A stretch of 17,044 nucleotides of DNA from RBG-16-66-20 sp038040245 (GTDB lineage Bacteria > Pseudomonadota > Gammaproteobacteria > Burkholderiales > SG8-39). A model generated the notes under the pieces. That model worked only from the letters and a program-made list of their open reading frames with translations, made no database searches and was not told where the DNA came from. Both the position numbers and the translations under genes were made by a program. Below are positions 5,920-15,500 of the stretch, piece after piece. Numbering within the stretch: the stretch's first letter is position 1; every line of letters starts with the position of its first letter. The stretch spans positions 1 through 17,044 of the forward strand of contig JBBPIU010000067.1 of assembly GCA_038040245.1 (NCBI GenBank), written 5' to 3'.

Positions 5920-7593
5920 GTGTTCTACGCGGTCGGCGGGTTCAGCTTGGCCATCAACGTCCTGCTGCTGGTACCGGCGTTGTACATGCTGCAGATCTAC
6001 GATCGCGTGCTCTCGAGCCGCAACGAGGTCACGCTGGTCATGCTGACGCTGATCATGGTGGGCTTGTACGTGCTCGAGGCCGCGCTGGAATTCGTGCGCT
6101 CCAGGGTGCTGGTCCGGGCGAGCGCGGCGCTGGATCTCCGATTGAACAACCGGGTTTTCGACGCCTCGTTCGAGGAATACCTGCAGAAGCGCGGCGCCAA
6201 TCCCGGGCAAGCGCTCTCGGACCTCGCCAACGTGCGCCAGTTCCTCACCGGACAAGGACTGTTCGCTTTCTTCGATGCGCCCTGGACCCCGATTTATCTT
6301 GCGGTGATTTTCCTGCTCAGCCCGTGGCTTGGGCTCTTCGCCCTGCTCGCCGGCATGCTGTTGCTAGGGATGGCTTTCCTCAATGAGCGGATGACAGGGC
6401 CCTTGCTGGGGGACGCGGGGCGCGCGGCATTGGCGGCGAACAGCTACGCATCCGGCAACCTGCGCAATGCGGAAGTGATCGAGGCGCTAGGCATGCTCGG
6501 CAACCTCAGGCGGCGCTGGTTTGCGCGCCATGCGCGCTTTTTGTTGGCCCATGCCGAGGCGAGCGACCGTGCCGCGGGCATCAACGCCGCGACGAAATTC
6601 CTGCGCCTGACCGCGCAGTCGGGAATCCTGGGCTTGGGCGCGTGGCTGGTGATCGAGAACCAAGTGACGCCTGGTGGAATGATTGCAGCGTCGATCCTGC
6701 TCGGCCGCGCCCTGTCCCCGGTCGAGCTTGCCATCGCAACCTGGCGAGGGTTTGTCTCGACGCGCGGCGCCTACGGGCGGCTGAACGACCTGCTTGCTGC
6801 GCATCCGCAGCGTGGCGAGATGCTCGCCCTGCCGCGGCCGGAGGGCGCGGTCGCCGCCGAGAACCTGTTCCTCGGAGCGCCGCAGAGCAACGTCCCGATC
6901 CTGAAAGGGCTGAGCTTCCGCGTCTCCCCGGGAATGCTGGTCGCGGTGATAGGGCCGAGCGCCGCCGGCAAGTCCACCCTGGCGCGCGCGCTGGTCGGCG
7001 TGTGGGCGCCGCTGAGCGGCGCCCTTCGTCTCGATGGCGCCGATGTGCACCGGTGGCGCAAGGACCAGCTGGGGCCGTGGATCGGCTATCTGCCGCAGGA
7101 TGTCGAACTGTTCGAAGGCACGATCGCGGAGAACATTGCGCGCTTCGGCGACCTCGATTCCGAGCGGGTGGTGCGGGCCGCGCGGCGGGCCGGCGTGCAC
7201 GACCTGGTGCTGCACCTGCCGCAGGGCTACGACACGCCGATCGGGGAGGCCGGCATGGCGCTCTCGGGCGGGCAGCGCCAGCGCATTGCGCTCGCGCGCG
7301 CGCTTTACGGCGACCCGGCACTGATCGTGCTCGATGAGCCGAACGCCAATCTCGACGAGGCGGGAGACGCGGCATTGATTGCGGCACTGCGTGCCATGAA
7401 GGAAGAAAAGCGCACCGTCTTCGTGATGACGCACCGGGCGAACGTTCTGGGCGTCGCCGACGCGATCATCGTGCTCGCCAACGGCGTGATCCAGGCTCAC
7501 GGCCCGCGCGACGCGGTGCTCAAGGCGCTCGCGCCCAGGCCGGTGGGCGACACGGCGGCCGAAGAGCGCCGTCCGCACGAGGATGCCGCATGA
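5920..7593 (+). CDS. Type I secretion ABC exporter, fused permease/ATPase (PrtD/HasD-like)
   Basis: This is a half-size ABC exporter for type I secretion in the inner membrane. From the first canonical start (GTG 5920) it has 557 residues. An N-terminal membrane domain of about 300 residues contains VPALYMLQIYDRVLSSRNE, a PrtD-family signature, and several hydrophobic helices. The ATPase domain has Walker A GPSAAGKST (345-353), the signature LSGGQRQ (448-454), Walker B LIVLDE (468-473) and the H-loop His505. It lacks an N-terminal C39-like domain, as expected for exporters of RTX proteases. The true start may be 57 bp upstream at an ATC with a strong ribosome binding site (see that entry), because homology seems to begin before 5920. 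It overlaps the adaptor gene by 4 bp and sits upstream of two RTX proteases, its likely substrates. Confidence 0.93.
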   Translation: MFYAVGGFSLAINVLLLVPALYMLQIYDRVLSSRNEVTLVMLTLIMVGLYVLEAALEFVRSRVLVRASAALDLRLNNRVFDASFEEYLQKRGANPGQALSDLANVRQFLTGQGLFAFFDAPWTPIYLAVIFLLSPWLGLFALLAGMLLLGMAFLNERMTGPLLGDAGRAALAANSYASGNLRNAEVIEALGMLGNLRRRWFARHARFLLAHAEASDRAAGINAATKFLRLTAQSGILGLGAWLVIENQVTPGGMIAASILLGRALSPVELAIATWRGFVSTRGAYGRLNDLLAAHPQRGEMLALPRPEGAVAAENLFLGAPQSNVPILKGLSFRVSPGMLVAVIGPSAAGKSTLARALVGVWAPLSGALRLDGADVHRWRKDQLGPWIGYLPQDVELFEGTIAENIARFGDLDSERVVRAARRAGVHDLVLHLPQGYDTPIGEAGMALSGGQRQRIALARALYGDPALIVLDEPNANLDEAGDAALIAALRAMKEEKRTVFVMTHRANVLGVADAIIVLANGVIQAHGPRDAVLKALAPRPVGDTAAEERRPHEDAA

Positions 7594-8927
7594 GCGCCGC
7601 GGGCGAGACCGCAAAGGAAATCGGGCCGGTGCCGCTGCCGGATGCGGACTTCGAGCGCGTCATCCGGTCGGGACTCTGGCTCCTCGCCGCCGGCTTCGGC
7701 GGCTTTCTCGCCTGGGGGATCTTTGCGCCGCTGGACGAAGGCGTTCCCGCGCCAGGCGTAGTGTCGGTCGAGTCCAAGCGCAAGCGCATCGAGCACCTGA
7801 CCGGCGGCATCGTCGAGAAGATCCTGGTGCGCGAGGGCCAGCAGGTGCGCGCCGGGCAGCCGCTGATCGAGCTCAACGAGACACAGGCGAAGGCTGCGCT
7901 CAACGCGGCGCAAAGCCAATGGCGCATCGCGGTCGCGACCGAGGCGCGCCTCAACGCCGAGCGCGAGGGCCGCAGGACGTTCGATTTCCCGACGGTGCTG
8001 ACGGCGGCGCAGGCCGACCCGGAAGTCGCCGGCGCGATGCGCGCGCAAAGCGAGCTTTTCCGCTCGCGCCGCGGCGCGCTCGAGGGCGAACTCTCGATCA
8101 TCCGCGAGTCGGTGCGCGGCCTGGAAACGCAGATCCAGAGCCTGGAGCAGCTCCTGAAAGGCAGGGAGAAGCAAGTGGCGCTGTTCAACGAGCAACTCAG
8201 CTCGTACAAGAAGCTCAACAGCGACGGCTTCATCTCGCGCAACCAGCTGATTGAAACGGAGCGGCAACTGGCGGAAGTGCAGACCAAGCAGAGCGAGGAC
8301 CTGTCCAACATCGCGGCGGTGAGGGCGCGGCTCGCGGAATTCCGCATGCGCGGCGCGCAGCGCCAGATCGAATACCGCCGCGAGGTCGAGACGCAGCTCG
8401 CCGACGTGCAGAAGGACGTCGCCACGCTGGGCGAGCGGCATACCTCGCAGCGCGACGTGCACCAGCGCCTGGTGCTGAGCGCGCCAGTGGCCGGGGCGGT
8501 CGTGGATCTCGCGGTCCACACCATCGGCGGCGTGGTCAAGCCCGGCGAGCGGATCATGGACGTCGTGCCGGAAGGCGACGAGCTGATTGTGGAGGCGCAA
8601 GTCCCGCCGCAGTACATCGACCGCGTTCGCGCCGGCCTGCCGGCCGACGTGCACTTCGACGCCTACATGGACCGCGCGGATCGTCCGGTCGTCGCCGGCA
8701 AGGTGCTGGTCGTCTCGGCCGACGCGCTCACCGACGCGCGCAGCGGCGCGTCGTACTACGCCATGCGGGTGGCCGTGCCGGGCACGGAGTTGCGCAAGCT
8801 CGGGGCCCTGCAATTGCAGCCCGGAATGCAAGCAACTGTCATGGTCAAGACCGGCGAACGCTCGCTGCTGGTCTACCTGGCGCGCCCGTTGCTGCGCCGC
8901 TTCAGCACCGCTCTGTCCGAGCGCTAG
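7590..8927 (+). CDS. Type I secretion membrane fusion (HlyD/PrtE-family) adaptor
   Basis: The 445-residue periplasmic adaptor links the inner-membrane ABC exporter to an outer-membrane TolC channel. A short cytoplasmic N-terminus is followed by one membrane segment (about residues 27-48, SGLWLLAAGFGGFLAWGIF). Next come the first lipoyl half (about 68-96, with GGIVEKILVREGQQVRAGQPL), a long coiled-coil hairpin rich in Glu, Gln and Arg (about 97-285), and the second lipoyl/beta-barrel part (from about 294, APVAGAVVDLAVHTIGG and VKPGERIMDVVPEG). The length fits PrtE/HasE-type proteins. The start ATG overlaps the exporter stop in an ATGA arrangement, with GAGG 7 bp upstream, so translation is coupled. 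No outer-membrane component follows; it must be encoded elsewhere. Confidence 0.93.
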   Translation: MSAAGETAKEIGPVPLPDADFERVIRSGLWLLAAGFGGFLAWGIFAPLDEGVPAPGVVSVESKRKRIEHLTGGIVEKILVREGQQVRAGQPLIELNETQAKAALNAAQSQWRIAVATEARLNAEREGRRTFDFPTVLTAAQADPEVAGAMRAQSELFRSRRGALEGELSIIRESVRGLETQIQSLEQLLKGREKQVALFNEQLSSYKKLNSDGFISRNQLIETERQLAEVQTKQSEDLSNIAAVRARLAEFRMRGAQRQIEYRREVETQLADVQKDVATLGERHTSQRDVHQRLVLSAPVAGAVVDLAVHTIGGVVKPGERIMDVVPEGDELIVEAQVPPQYIDRVRAGLPADVHFDAYMDRADRPVVAGKVLVVSADALTDARSGASYYAMRVAVPGTELRKLGALQLQPGMQATVMVKTGERSLLVYLARPLLRRFSTALSER

Positions 8928-9045
8928 GCGAATGTAACTTTTTCCTCAAATTCCAAGCAATGCGTAACGCATTGTAAGCGCCTCGCCCCGAGCGTGAGTC
9001 GTGGCACAATTTCGGCAGTTATTTTGAAGTGAGGGAAGTCGTCCT
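8928..9045 (+). promoter_or_regulatory. Promoter region of the serine protease gene: palindrome and sigma-54-like element
   Basis: Two features stand out. CAATGCGTAACGCATTG at 8958-8974 is a perfect 7-bp inverted repeat around TAA. It could be an operator, or a small hairpin; no T-run follows it, so it is a poor terminator. TGGCACAATTTCGGCA at 9002-9017 matches the -24 half of the sigma-54 consensus fully (TGGCAC) and has GC exactly ten bases after GG, although the -12 half is CGGCA instead of TTGCA. GAGGGA at 9031-9036 is a fair ribosome binding site for the ATG at 9046. No clear sigma-70 promoter is seen. Confidence 0.4.
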
Positions 9046-11013
9046 ATGTCTCAAGTAGAGATCAACAATCTCGCGTATCCCTACGACACGGTTGTCTACA
9101 TCGAGAGTACCTACCCCGACCACAGCGTATTCACCGGCAGCGGGGTGATGGTCGGGCCGAACGATGTCTTGACGGCATCGCATCTCGTCTATGACGGCGC
9201 CCATGGCGGCGTGGCCACGAACGTGAAGGTCATTCCTGGCTACGACCCGTCGCCCCTGGAAACGCCTTATGGGACGCTGTTCGCCTCTTTGATCAATTAC
9301 TACCCGGGATTCGACCCCGACAACGACGGGTTCCTCGTCAGTGGAAACCACGGCCCCGGCCTTGCAGGCTCGGAAATCGATTTTGCGCTCGTCAGCCTGA
9401 ATACCGCGATAGGCGACCGCACTGGATGGATGGGGATCGACTCGAACTTTTCGTCCGGATTCGTCAACATCACGGGTTACCCCGGGGTCTACGGCGACAA
9501 CCCCATGAACGATTCCGGGTTCATCTCACAGGACTCGGTCGATTTCATCTTCCATTACGGCAACATCGAAATTCATCCCGGCAACTCCGGCGGGCCGGTC
9601 TGGTACAGCTCGAACGGCAGCCCTTACGTCGTTAGCGTCGTTTCCACGGGTAGCTGGGGGGTGCGACTCAGCGGTTCAAATTACGACGTGCTCAAGAACT
9701 GGATTTCGTCCAATGACTACCTTCTCGCGAGTGCCAACAGGAACCTGACCGGCACCGCGGGCGCCGATACGCTGACGGGCGGCGCAGGCAACGACACGCT
9801 CGACGGTGGCGCGGGCGCCGACAAACTGATCGGCGGCGCGGGCAACGACACCTATGTCGTGGATAACGCCGGGGATGTGGTCACGGAGAACCTGAACGAG
9901 GGCACCGACACCGTCCAGAGCTCGATCAGCTACACGCTGCTGGCGAACGTGGAGAATCTGGTCCTGACCGGAACCTCGGCGATCAACGGCACCGGCAACG
10001 CTGGGAACAACAGCATCACGGGTAACAGCGCTGCCAACATTCTCTCTGGCACCACCGGCAACGACACCCTCACCGGAGGCGCAGGCAACGACACGCTGAG
10101 CGGGGGCACGGGGTTCGACACGGCGAGCGACGCGGGGGCGTTCCGCCAGTACAAGCTCACGGGCAACCCGATCAGCACGGCGACGCTGCAGGGTCCGGAG
10201 GGCACCGATTCGCTGGCGGGGGTCGAGAAGGTGTCGTTTGTGGACGGCAGCCTGAATTTCGATCCCAGGACGAACATCGGCGCGGTCGCGCGGCTGTATT
10301 TGGCGACGCTGGATCGGCTGCCCGATGCGCTGGGGCTGAACTTTCACCTGGCGCGGCTCGATGGCGGCATGGCGCTGGCCTTGGATGCGAACGATTTCGT
10401 GAATTCGCCCGAGTTCCAGGCGATCTACGGGGCGCTCGATAACGCGCAGTTCGTGGAGCAGCTCTACCAGAACGTGCTGAACCGGCCCTCGGACTCCGAG
10501 GGACTGGCGTTCCATACCGGGAACCTTGCCGCGGGAATGACGCGCGGGCAGGTGGTGACGAACTTCTCGGAGTCGCCCGAATCCATCCAGAACAACGCGG
10601 CGTTGTTCAACGCGGGGCTCTGGGATATCGACGAGACGGCGGGGAGCGTGGCGCGGCTGTATCTGGGGATGCTGGGCCGCGCGGCGGAGGTCGGGGGGCT
10701 GGCGTTCCATGTGAACGCGATCAAGGGGGGGCAGCTGACGCTGGGGCAGGATGCGAACAACTTCGCGGCCAGCCCGGAGTTCCAGACAAAGTACGGCGCG
10801 CTGGACAACAACCAGTTCGTCAACCAGCTCTACCTGAACGTGCTGGGCCGCGCGGCCGAACCGGGGGGCCTCGCGTACCACACCAACAACCTTGCCCACG
10901 GGTTCTCGCGCGGGGACGTGGCGCTGGGCTTCACCGACTCCCCTGAGTACCAGCTCAAGACCATCGGCCAGGTCGACCACGGCATCGCCGCCGTGGATGC
11001 GCATTTCCCCTAG
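9046..11013 (+). CDS. Secreted V8/trypsin-like serine protease with RTX repeats and C-terminal DUF4214 units
   Basis: The 655-residue protein has no N-terminal signal peptide, as expected for type I export. Residues 1-225 form a chymotrypsin-fold serine protease of the glutamyl-endopeptidase/V8 kind. His46 lies in TASHLV, Asp112 in SEIDFALV and Ser181 in HPGNSGGPVW, so the triad is complete. RTX calcium-binding nonapeptides follow at about 239-268 (GGAGNDTLDGGAGADK and next) and 335-357 (GNDTLTGGAGNDTLSGG), with a YVVDNAGDVVTE linker repeat between them. Residues from about 410 to the end hold four DUF4214-type units (414, 471, 536, 593). By context it is a calcium-folded exoprotease exported by the adjacent ABC/HlyD pair; the DUF4214 tail has no settled function and may serve in surface attachment or export. 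The tail is nearly identical to that of the metalloprotease at 12588-15845. Confidence 0.9.
   Translation: MSQVEINNLAYPYDTVVYIESTYPDHSVFTGSGVMVGPNDVLTASHLVYDGAHGGVATNVKVIPGYDPSPLETPYGTLFASLINYYPGFDPDNDGFLVSGNHGPGLAGSEIDFALVSLNTAIGDRTGWMGIDSNFSSGFVNITGYPGVYGDNPMNDSGFISQDSVDFIFHYGNIEIHPGNSGGPVWYSSNGSPYVVSVVSTGSWGVRLSGSNYDVLKNWISSNDYLLASANRNLTGTAGADTLTGGAGNDTLDGGAGADKLIGGAGNDTYVVDNAGDVVTENLNEGTDTVQSSISYTLLANVENLVLTGTSAINGTGNAGNNSITGNSAANILSGTTGNDTLTGGAGNDTLSGGTGFDTASDAGAFRQYKLTGNPISTATLQGPEGTDSLAGVEKVSFVDGSLNFDPRTNIGAVARLYLATLDRLPDALGLNFHLARLDGGMALALDANDFVNSPEFQAIYGALDNAQFVEQLYQNVLNRPSDSEGLAFHTGNLAAGMTRGQVVTNFSESPESIQNNAALFNAGLWDIDETAGSVARLYLGMLGRAAEVGGLAFHVNAIKGGQLTLGQDANNFAASPEFQTKYGALDNNQFVNQLYLNVLGRAAEPGGLAYHTNNLAHGFSRGDVALGFTDSPEYQLKTIGQVDHGIAAVDAHFP
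10048..11013 (+). repeat. C-terminal cassette, copy 1 (collinear with 14880-15845)
   Basis: This 966-bp segment encodes the last RTX block and the whole DUF4214 tail of the serine protease. It aligns without gaps to 14880-15845 at a constant 4832-bp offset, and both copies end exactly at the stop codon. Reading base by base I find no mismatch from 10315 to 10923 (609 bp). Flanking parts differ at scattered positions. Confidence 0.93.
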
Positions 11014-11040
11014 ACAGCGGTAGACTCCGGCAGAGGCGCC

Positions 11041-12390
11041 ATGGCCGTCGTCCATACCAACATCCAGGACCCTGCAGCGTTTCAGATCGCGCTGAATGCC
11101 GCCAATGCGGCGGGCGCAAATCTGGAATCTGCCGTGCTGCAAGGCGGCAATGCCTTCAGCGAGTTCGGCCACGGACCCTGGGGCATCACCCTTCAATCGA
11201 GCACGAAGATCCAGGGCTTCGTCAGCGGAGCCGGCACTTTCTTCATCGACGGCAGCAACCTGAGTCCCGGCTCGCCGGTCTTCACGATCACCCATGCTCA
11301 ATACGTAGACAATTCGCCTGCCGCGACGATTGATGTGTACGGCAACGTTACCGGTAACCTGTCATCCCAGACGGGCAGCATCAACCAGGTGCTGTATCAC
11401 TCGGCGTTTGTGGATTTTTCCCTGATCGGAAACGTCAACGTCCAGGGCCTGTCCGCGGGTTCGACGTTCAACGCCACGAGCTTTTCCATCCATGTCTTCG
11501 GCCCGAACGACAGCCGGCACAATCCTTTCAACGTACCTCAGCGGAAACGAGACGATTTTCGGGGAAGGCCTCAACCAGTTGCTCCAGGGATTTGCCGGTA
11601 ACGACACCTTGATGGGCGGCGCAGGCAATGACACGCTGAACGGGGGATTGGGCAATGACGTATCGAACGGCGGCGACGGCATCGATACGGCCGTGTTCAG
11701 CGGCGCAATCGGCAGCTACACGTTCGGGCAGAGACAGACGACCGTGGTGGTCGATGGGCCGGACGGCCACGATGCGCTTCAGGGCATCAAGTACCTCGTG
11801 TGTTCGGCAGCAGTGCGCCGGTGGCGGTGTCGTCCCTTGCGACCAGCACCACCGTCCGGCCCCTGGTCAGCGTCACCCGCGACGGGGTCTCCAGCTACGA
11901 GATCGCGACGCCGTTCTCCGGCACGCCCATTCGGGGCATCCAGTTCGATTATGAGTTCCTCGGGGCTGCTGTAGGCAAAGTCGCAATCGGCACGGAATCG
12001 AATGACTTTTTCAACCTGCTGGCGGGCGATGATGCCGCGGCGGGTGGTGCGGGGAACGACATCCTCGATGGCGGCATTGGCTCGAACTTCCTAAATGGAA
12101 ACGAAGGGACGGATACGTTCTTTCTGGATGGCCGGGGCGGCACGGTGACATGGTCGACGATCACGGACTGGACGGCGGGCGAGCAGCTCTCGGTGTGGGG
12201 CTGGAAAGCAAACAGCCGCGTGGTCGTGTGGCGCGAAGACGGTGCCGCGGAATATACTGGCATCACGATGCACGCCGACCTGAACAACGACGGCACGATC
12301 GACACCTCGGTGACGTGGACGGGACAGACGCAGGCGGGCCTGCCGACACCGGGGGAGTATGCGCCGCAGGAATTGCTCTGGTTTACCTGA
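11041..12390 (+). pseudogene. Frameshifted RTX calcium-binding exoprotein
   Basis: One coding region of about 449 codons seems broken by two frame changes. It starts at ATG 11041 (AGAGG upstream, 27 bp after the preceding stop). Frame 1 runs through about 140 residues of an N-terminal domain I do not recognise, to HVFGPNDSRHN. Between about 11500 and 11530 it must shift to frame 2, which reads YLSGNETIFGEGLNQLLQGF, then RTX repeats (GFAGNDTLMGGAGNDTLNGG) up to GIKYLV. At GTGTGT (11798-11803) it must shift back to frame 1 (FGSSAPVAV), for more RTX (GGAGNDILDGG) and an end with DWTAGEQLSVWGWKA and an EF-hand-like loop DLNNDGTID. Loss of one GT at 11798-11803 restores KYLVFGSS. It lacks the DUF4214 tail of its neighbours. 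It could also be intact if these are sequence errors. Confidence 0.7.
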
Positions 12391-12587
12391 TGCGCCCATC
12401 GGTTACGTGAAGCAGACAACCTCGAGGCGGACCACCGGGGGGCCGATTGATCTATGTAAAATGCATTCGAGGCTAAGCGCTAGACTGAAACAATGATGCG
12501 TGACACTGTCGATCCCTTGCTCGGCTCCGTGGCGATGTTCTCCGGTGTGCGAGTGTTGTCCGGGATTATGTGCATCAGGACCTCTAC
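12391..12587 (+). promoter_or_regulatory. Leader of the metalloprotease gene
   Basis: This 197-bp gap separates the RTX pseudogene from the metalloprotease. TAAAAT at 12457-12462 is a plausible -10 box, but no good -35 is present at normal spacing. The base composition drops in GC around 12450-12500 compared with the flanking genes. AGGA at 12574-12577 is the likely ribosome binding site for the ATG at 12588. No small gene is supported. Confidence 0.3.
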
Positions 12588-15500
12588 ATGAACGGAATCA
12601 TCTTAATTGATGACGCTAACGGCGGGACAACCGCGCGCGATGACGGCGTTCCTTTCTCACAGCCGTTGAGTTCGATAGCCTGGGGCACGGCGCTGAACGA
12701 CAACAGCGTGACTTACTTTTACGCCCCGTCCGGCGGCGTTTATAACGCGGGCGGATACTCGGTCACTTCCGCTCAGTGGACGAGTTATGAGATTCAACAG
12801 TTCAATTTTGGGCTCTCGCTTTTTTCGAACTTTACTAATCTCACTTTTACGCAAGTGAGCAGCCGGGGTGCAGCGGACCTCACCCTCGTGAATACTGCCA
12901 TAATCGGCAGCAGTTCTAGTACGCTCGGTGTCTTCGGCCCTCCTGATACTAGCGTTGGTGCAGGCGTTGGGGCTTTCAATTACAACGGTGCTGGTTGGGA
13001 CTGGAACAACCCGAACGGCGGCCTCCAGCAGGGCGGCTATGGCTTCATCACAATCATCCACGAGGTCGGGCATGGCCTCGGCCTCGCGCATCCACATGAC
13101 ACTGGCGGCACCTCGACCATTCTGCCCGGTGTGACCAGGCCGTTCGACAGTTACGGCACCTCCGGTCTGAACCAGGGCATCTTCACCATGATGTCCTACA
13201 ACGATGGTTGGCCGAGCCAACTCGGCCCCTCCAGTTCCGACAACTACGGCTGGCAAGGCACGCCGATGGCGCTCGACATCGCCGTGCTACAGGCGATCTA
13301 CGGCGCCAACACCACCTACCACACAGGCAACAACACCTACATATTGGATCACGTCGCCGGTCTGCCCGATATGATGAGCTGCATCTGGGACGCGGGCGGC
13401 GCTGCCGACAGCATCAGCTACAGCGGCATCTACGGCTCTCAAATCGATCTGCGCCCAGCCACTCTCGCGCTAGCTGATGGGGGCGGCGGATATATTTCCT
13501 ACGTCCAAGGATCACCGGCAGCCGCTCAAGAGCACTTCAACGCGTTCACGATTTCTCAGGGAGTTGTCATCGAAAACGCGAGCGGCGGTTCCGGAGATGA
13601 CAGCATTACTGGGAACCAGTTCGCCAATGTGCTCACCGGCAACGGGGGCAACGACTCACTTGTTGGCGAAGGCGCAAACGACAATTTAAGCGGTGGCGGC
13701 GGCCACGACACGCTTAACGGCGGCGCGGGCAACGATATCATGGTCGGGGGAGCAGGTAACGACACCTACGTGGTGGACAACGCTGGGGACGTGGTCACGG
13801 AGAACCTGAACGAAGGCACCGACGCGGTGCAAAGCTCGATTGTCTACACGCTTGGCGCGAACCTGGAGAACCTCACGCTCACCGGTTCGGCGAACGTCAA
13901 CGGCACGGGCAACGGCTTGGCGAACGTCCTCACCGGCAACTCAGGTAACAACTTGCTCGATGGCGGGGCGGGTGCCGACACGATGGCCGGCGGCGCGGGC
14001 AATGACACCCTCTACGGTGGCTCGGGAACGGATACCGCCGTTTATTCCGGCAACATCGCCGATTACACGATTTCCTACGTCGCGGCGACTAACGTTTTCA
14101 CAGTCACCGACAACACGAGCGGCCGCGATGGAATCGATCTGGTGAGCGCAGTCGAGCTCTTCCAGTTCGCGGACACGACCAGGACCAGTGCGCAGTTGCA
14201 ACCGCCGACCGCGACAAACTTCAGTGCAGCGGAGAGCTACACAGAGGACGTTCCGCTCAACCTGATCGACATCGTGGTCAGCGACCCGGACAGCACCAGC
14301 ATCACGGTGACGCTGATCCTGTCGAGCACTGCGGCGGGCAGGCTGAGCACGGGCACCTCGAACGCGGTCAGCTCTAGCTACGACGCGGGCACGGGGGTAT
14401 GGAGCGCGAGCGGCGCGCTGGCCGACGTAAACTCGCTGCTGGCGGGATTGGTCTTCACGCCGACGGCGGATTTCAATGGTAGCTTCAGCATCGCCACGAG
14501 CGTTTCCGACGGCGTGGCTTCGGCGATTACAGGCAGCAAGAGTTTTACGGGCACAGCGGTGAACGACGCGCCGACGCTCGCGACTGCGCTTGCAGACCAG
14601 ACCGCCAGCGCGGACACGGCCTTCAGCTACACCGTCCCTGCCGGTAGTTTCACCGATGCCGATACGAGCGACAGCCTGGGCTACAGCGCCGGCCTTTCCA
14701 GTGGTTCGGCACTGCCGGCTTGGCTCGCTTTCGATGCGGCAACGCGCACCTTCAGCGGAACGCCAGCCAATAGCAACACAGGCGTTCTGGACATCACGGT
14801 CACCGCCCGAGATGGCGCGAGCGCGAGCGTCTCCGACAGCTTTCAGCTCAGCGTCGTCATTCCCAGCCGCGTTCTGACCGGCACCACCGGCAACGACACC
14901 CTCACCGGAGGCGCAGGCAACGACACGCTGAATGGGAGTACGGGTGCAGACACAGCGATGTACGGGGGAGCGTTCCGGCAGTACCTGCTCACAGGCAATC
15001 CGATCAGCACGGCGACGCAGCAGGGTCCGGAGGGGACCGATACCCTGACCGGCATCGAGAAGGTCTCGTTCCTGGACGGCAGCTTGGTGTTCGACCCGGC
15101 GGCGCACATCGCGCAGGTCGAGCGGCTGTACCTCGCGACGCTCGACCGGCTGCCCGATGCGCTGGGGCTGAACTTTCACCTGGCGCGGCTCGATGGCGGC
15201 ATGGCGCTGGCCTTGGATGCGAACGATTTCGTGAATTCGCCCGAGTTCCAGGCGATCTACGGGGCGCTCGATAACGCGCAGTTCGTGGAGCAGCTCTACC
15301 AGAACGTGCTGAACCGGCCCTCGGACTCCGAGGGACTGGCGTTCCATACCGGGAACCTTGCCGCGGGAATGACGCGCGGGCAGGTGGTGACGAACTTCTC
15401 GGAGTCGCCCGAATCCATCCAGAACAACGCGGCGTTGTTCAACGCGGGGCTCTGGGATATCGACGAGACGGCGGGGAGCGTGGCGCGGCTGTATCTGGGG

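Noticed and set aside
7497..8831. Minus-strand frame of 444 codons opposite the adaptor gene
   Set aside because: Antisense to a well-supported HlyD-family gene; Arg-, Leu- and Ala-rich with no domain.
9769..10110. Short tandem DNA repeats that might suggest a CRISPR or minisatellite
   Set aside because: They encode GGxGxDxxx calcium-binding nonapeptides in frame and vary at codon third positions; spacers and repeats of CRISPR type are absent.
11492..11810. Programmed ribosomal frameshifting in the RTX gene
   Set aside because: No slippery heptamer or following strong pseudoknot is evident at either site, and two shifts would be needed; mutation or sequence error is simpler.
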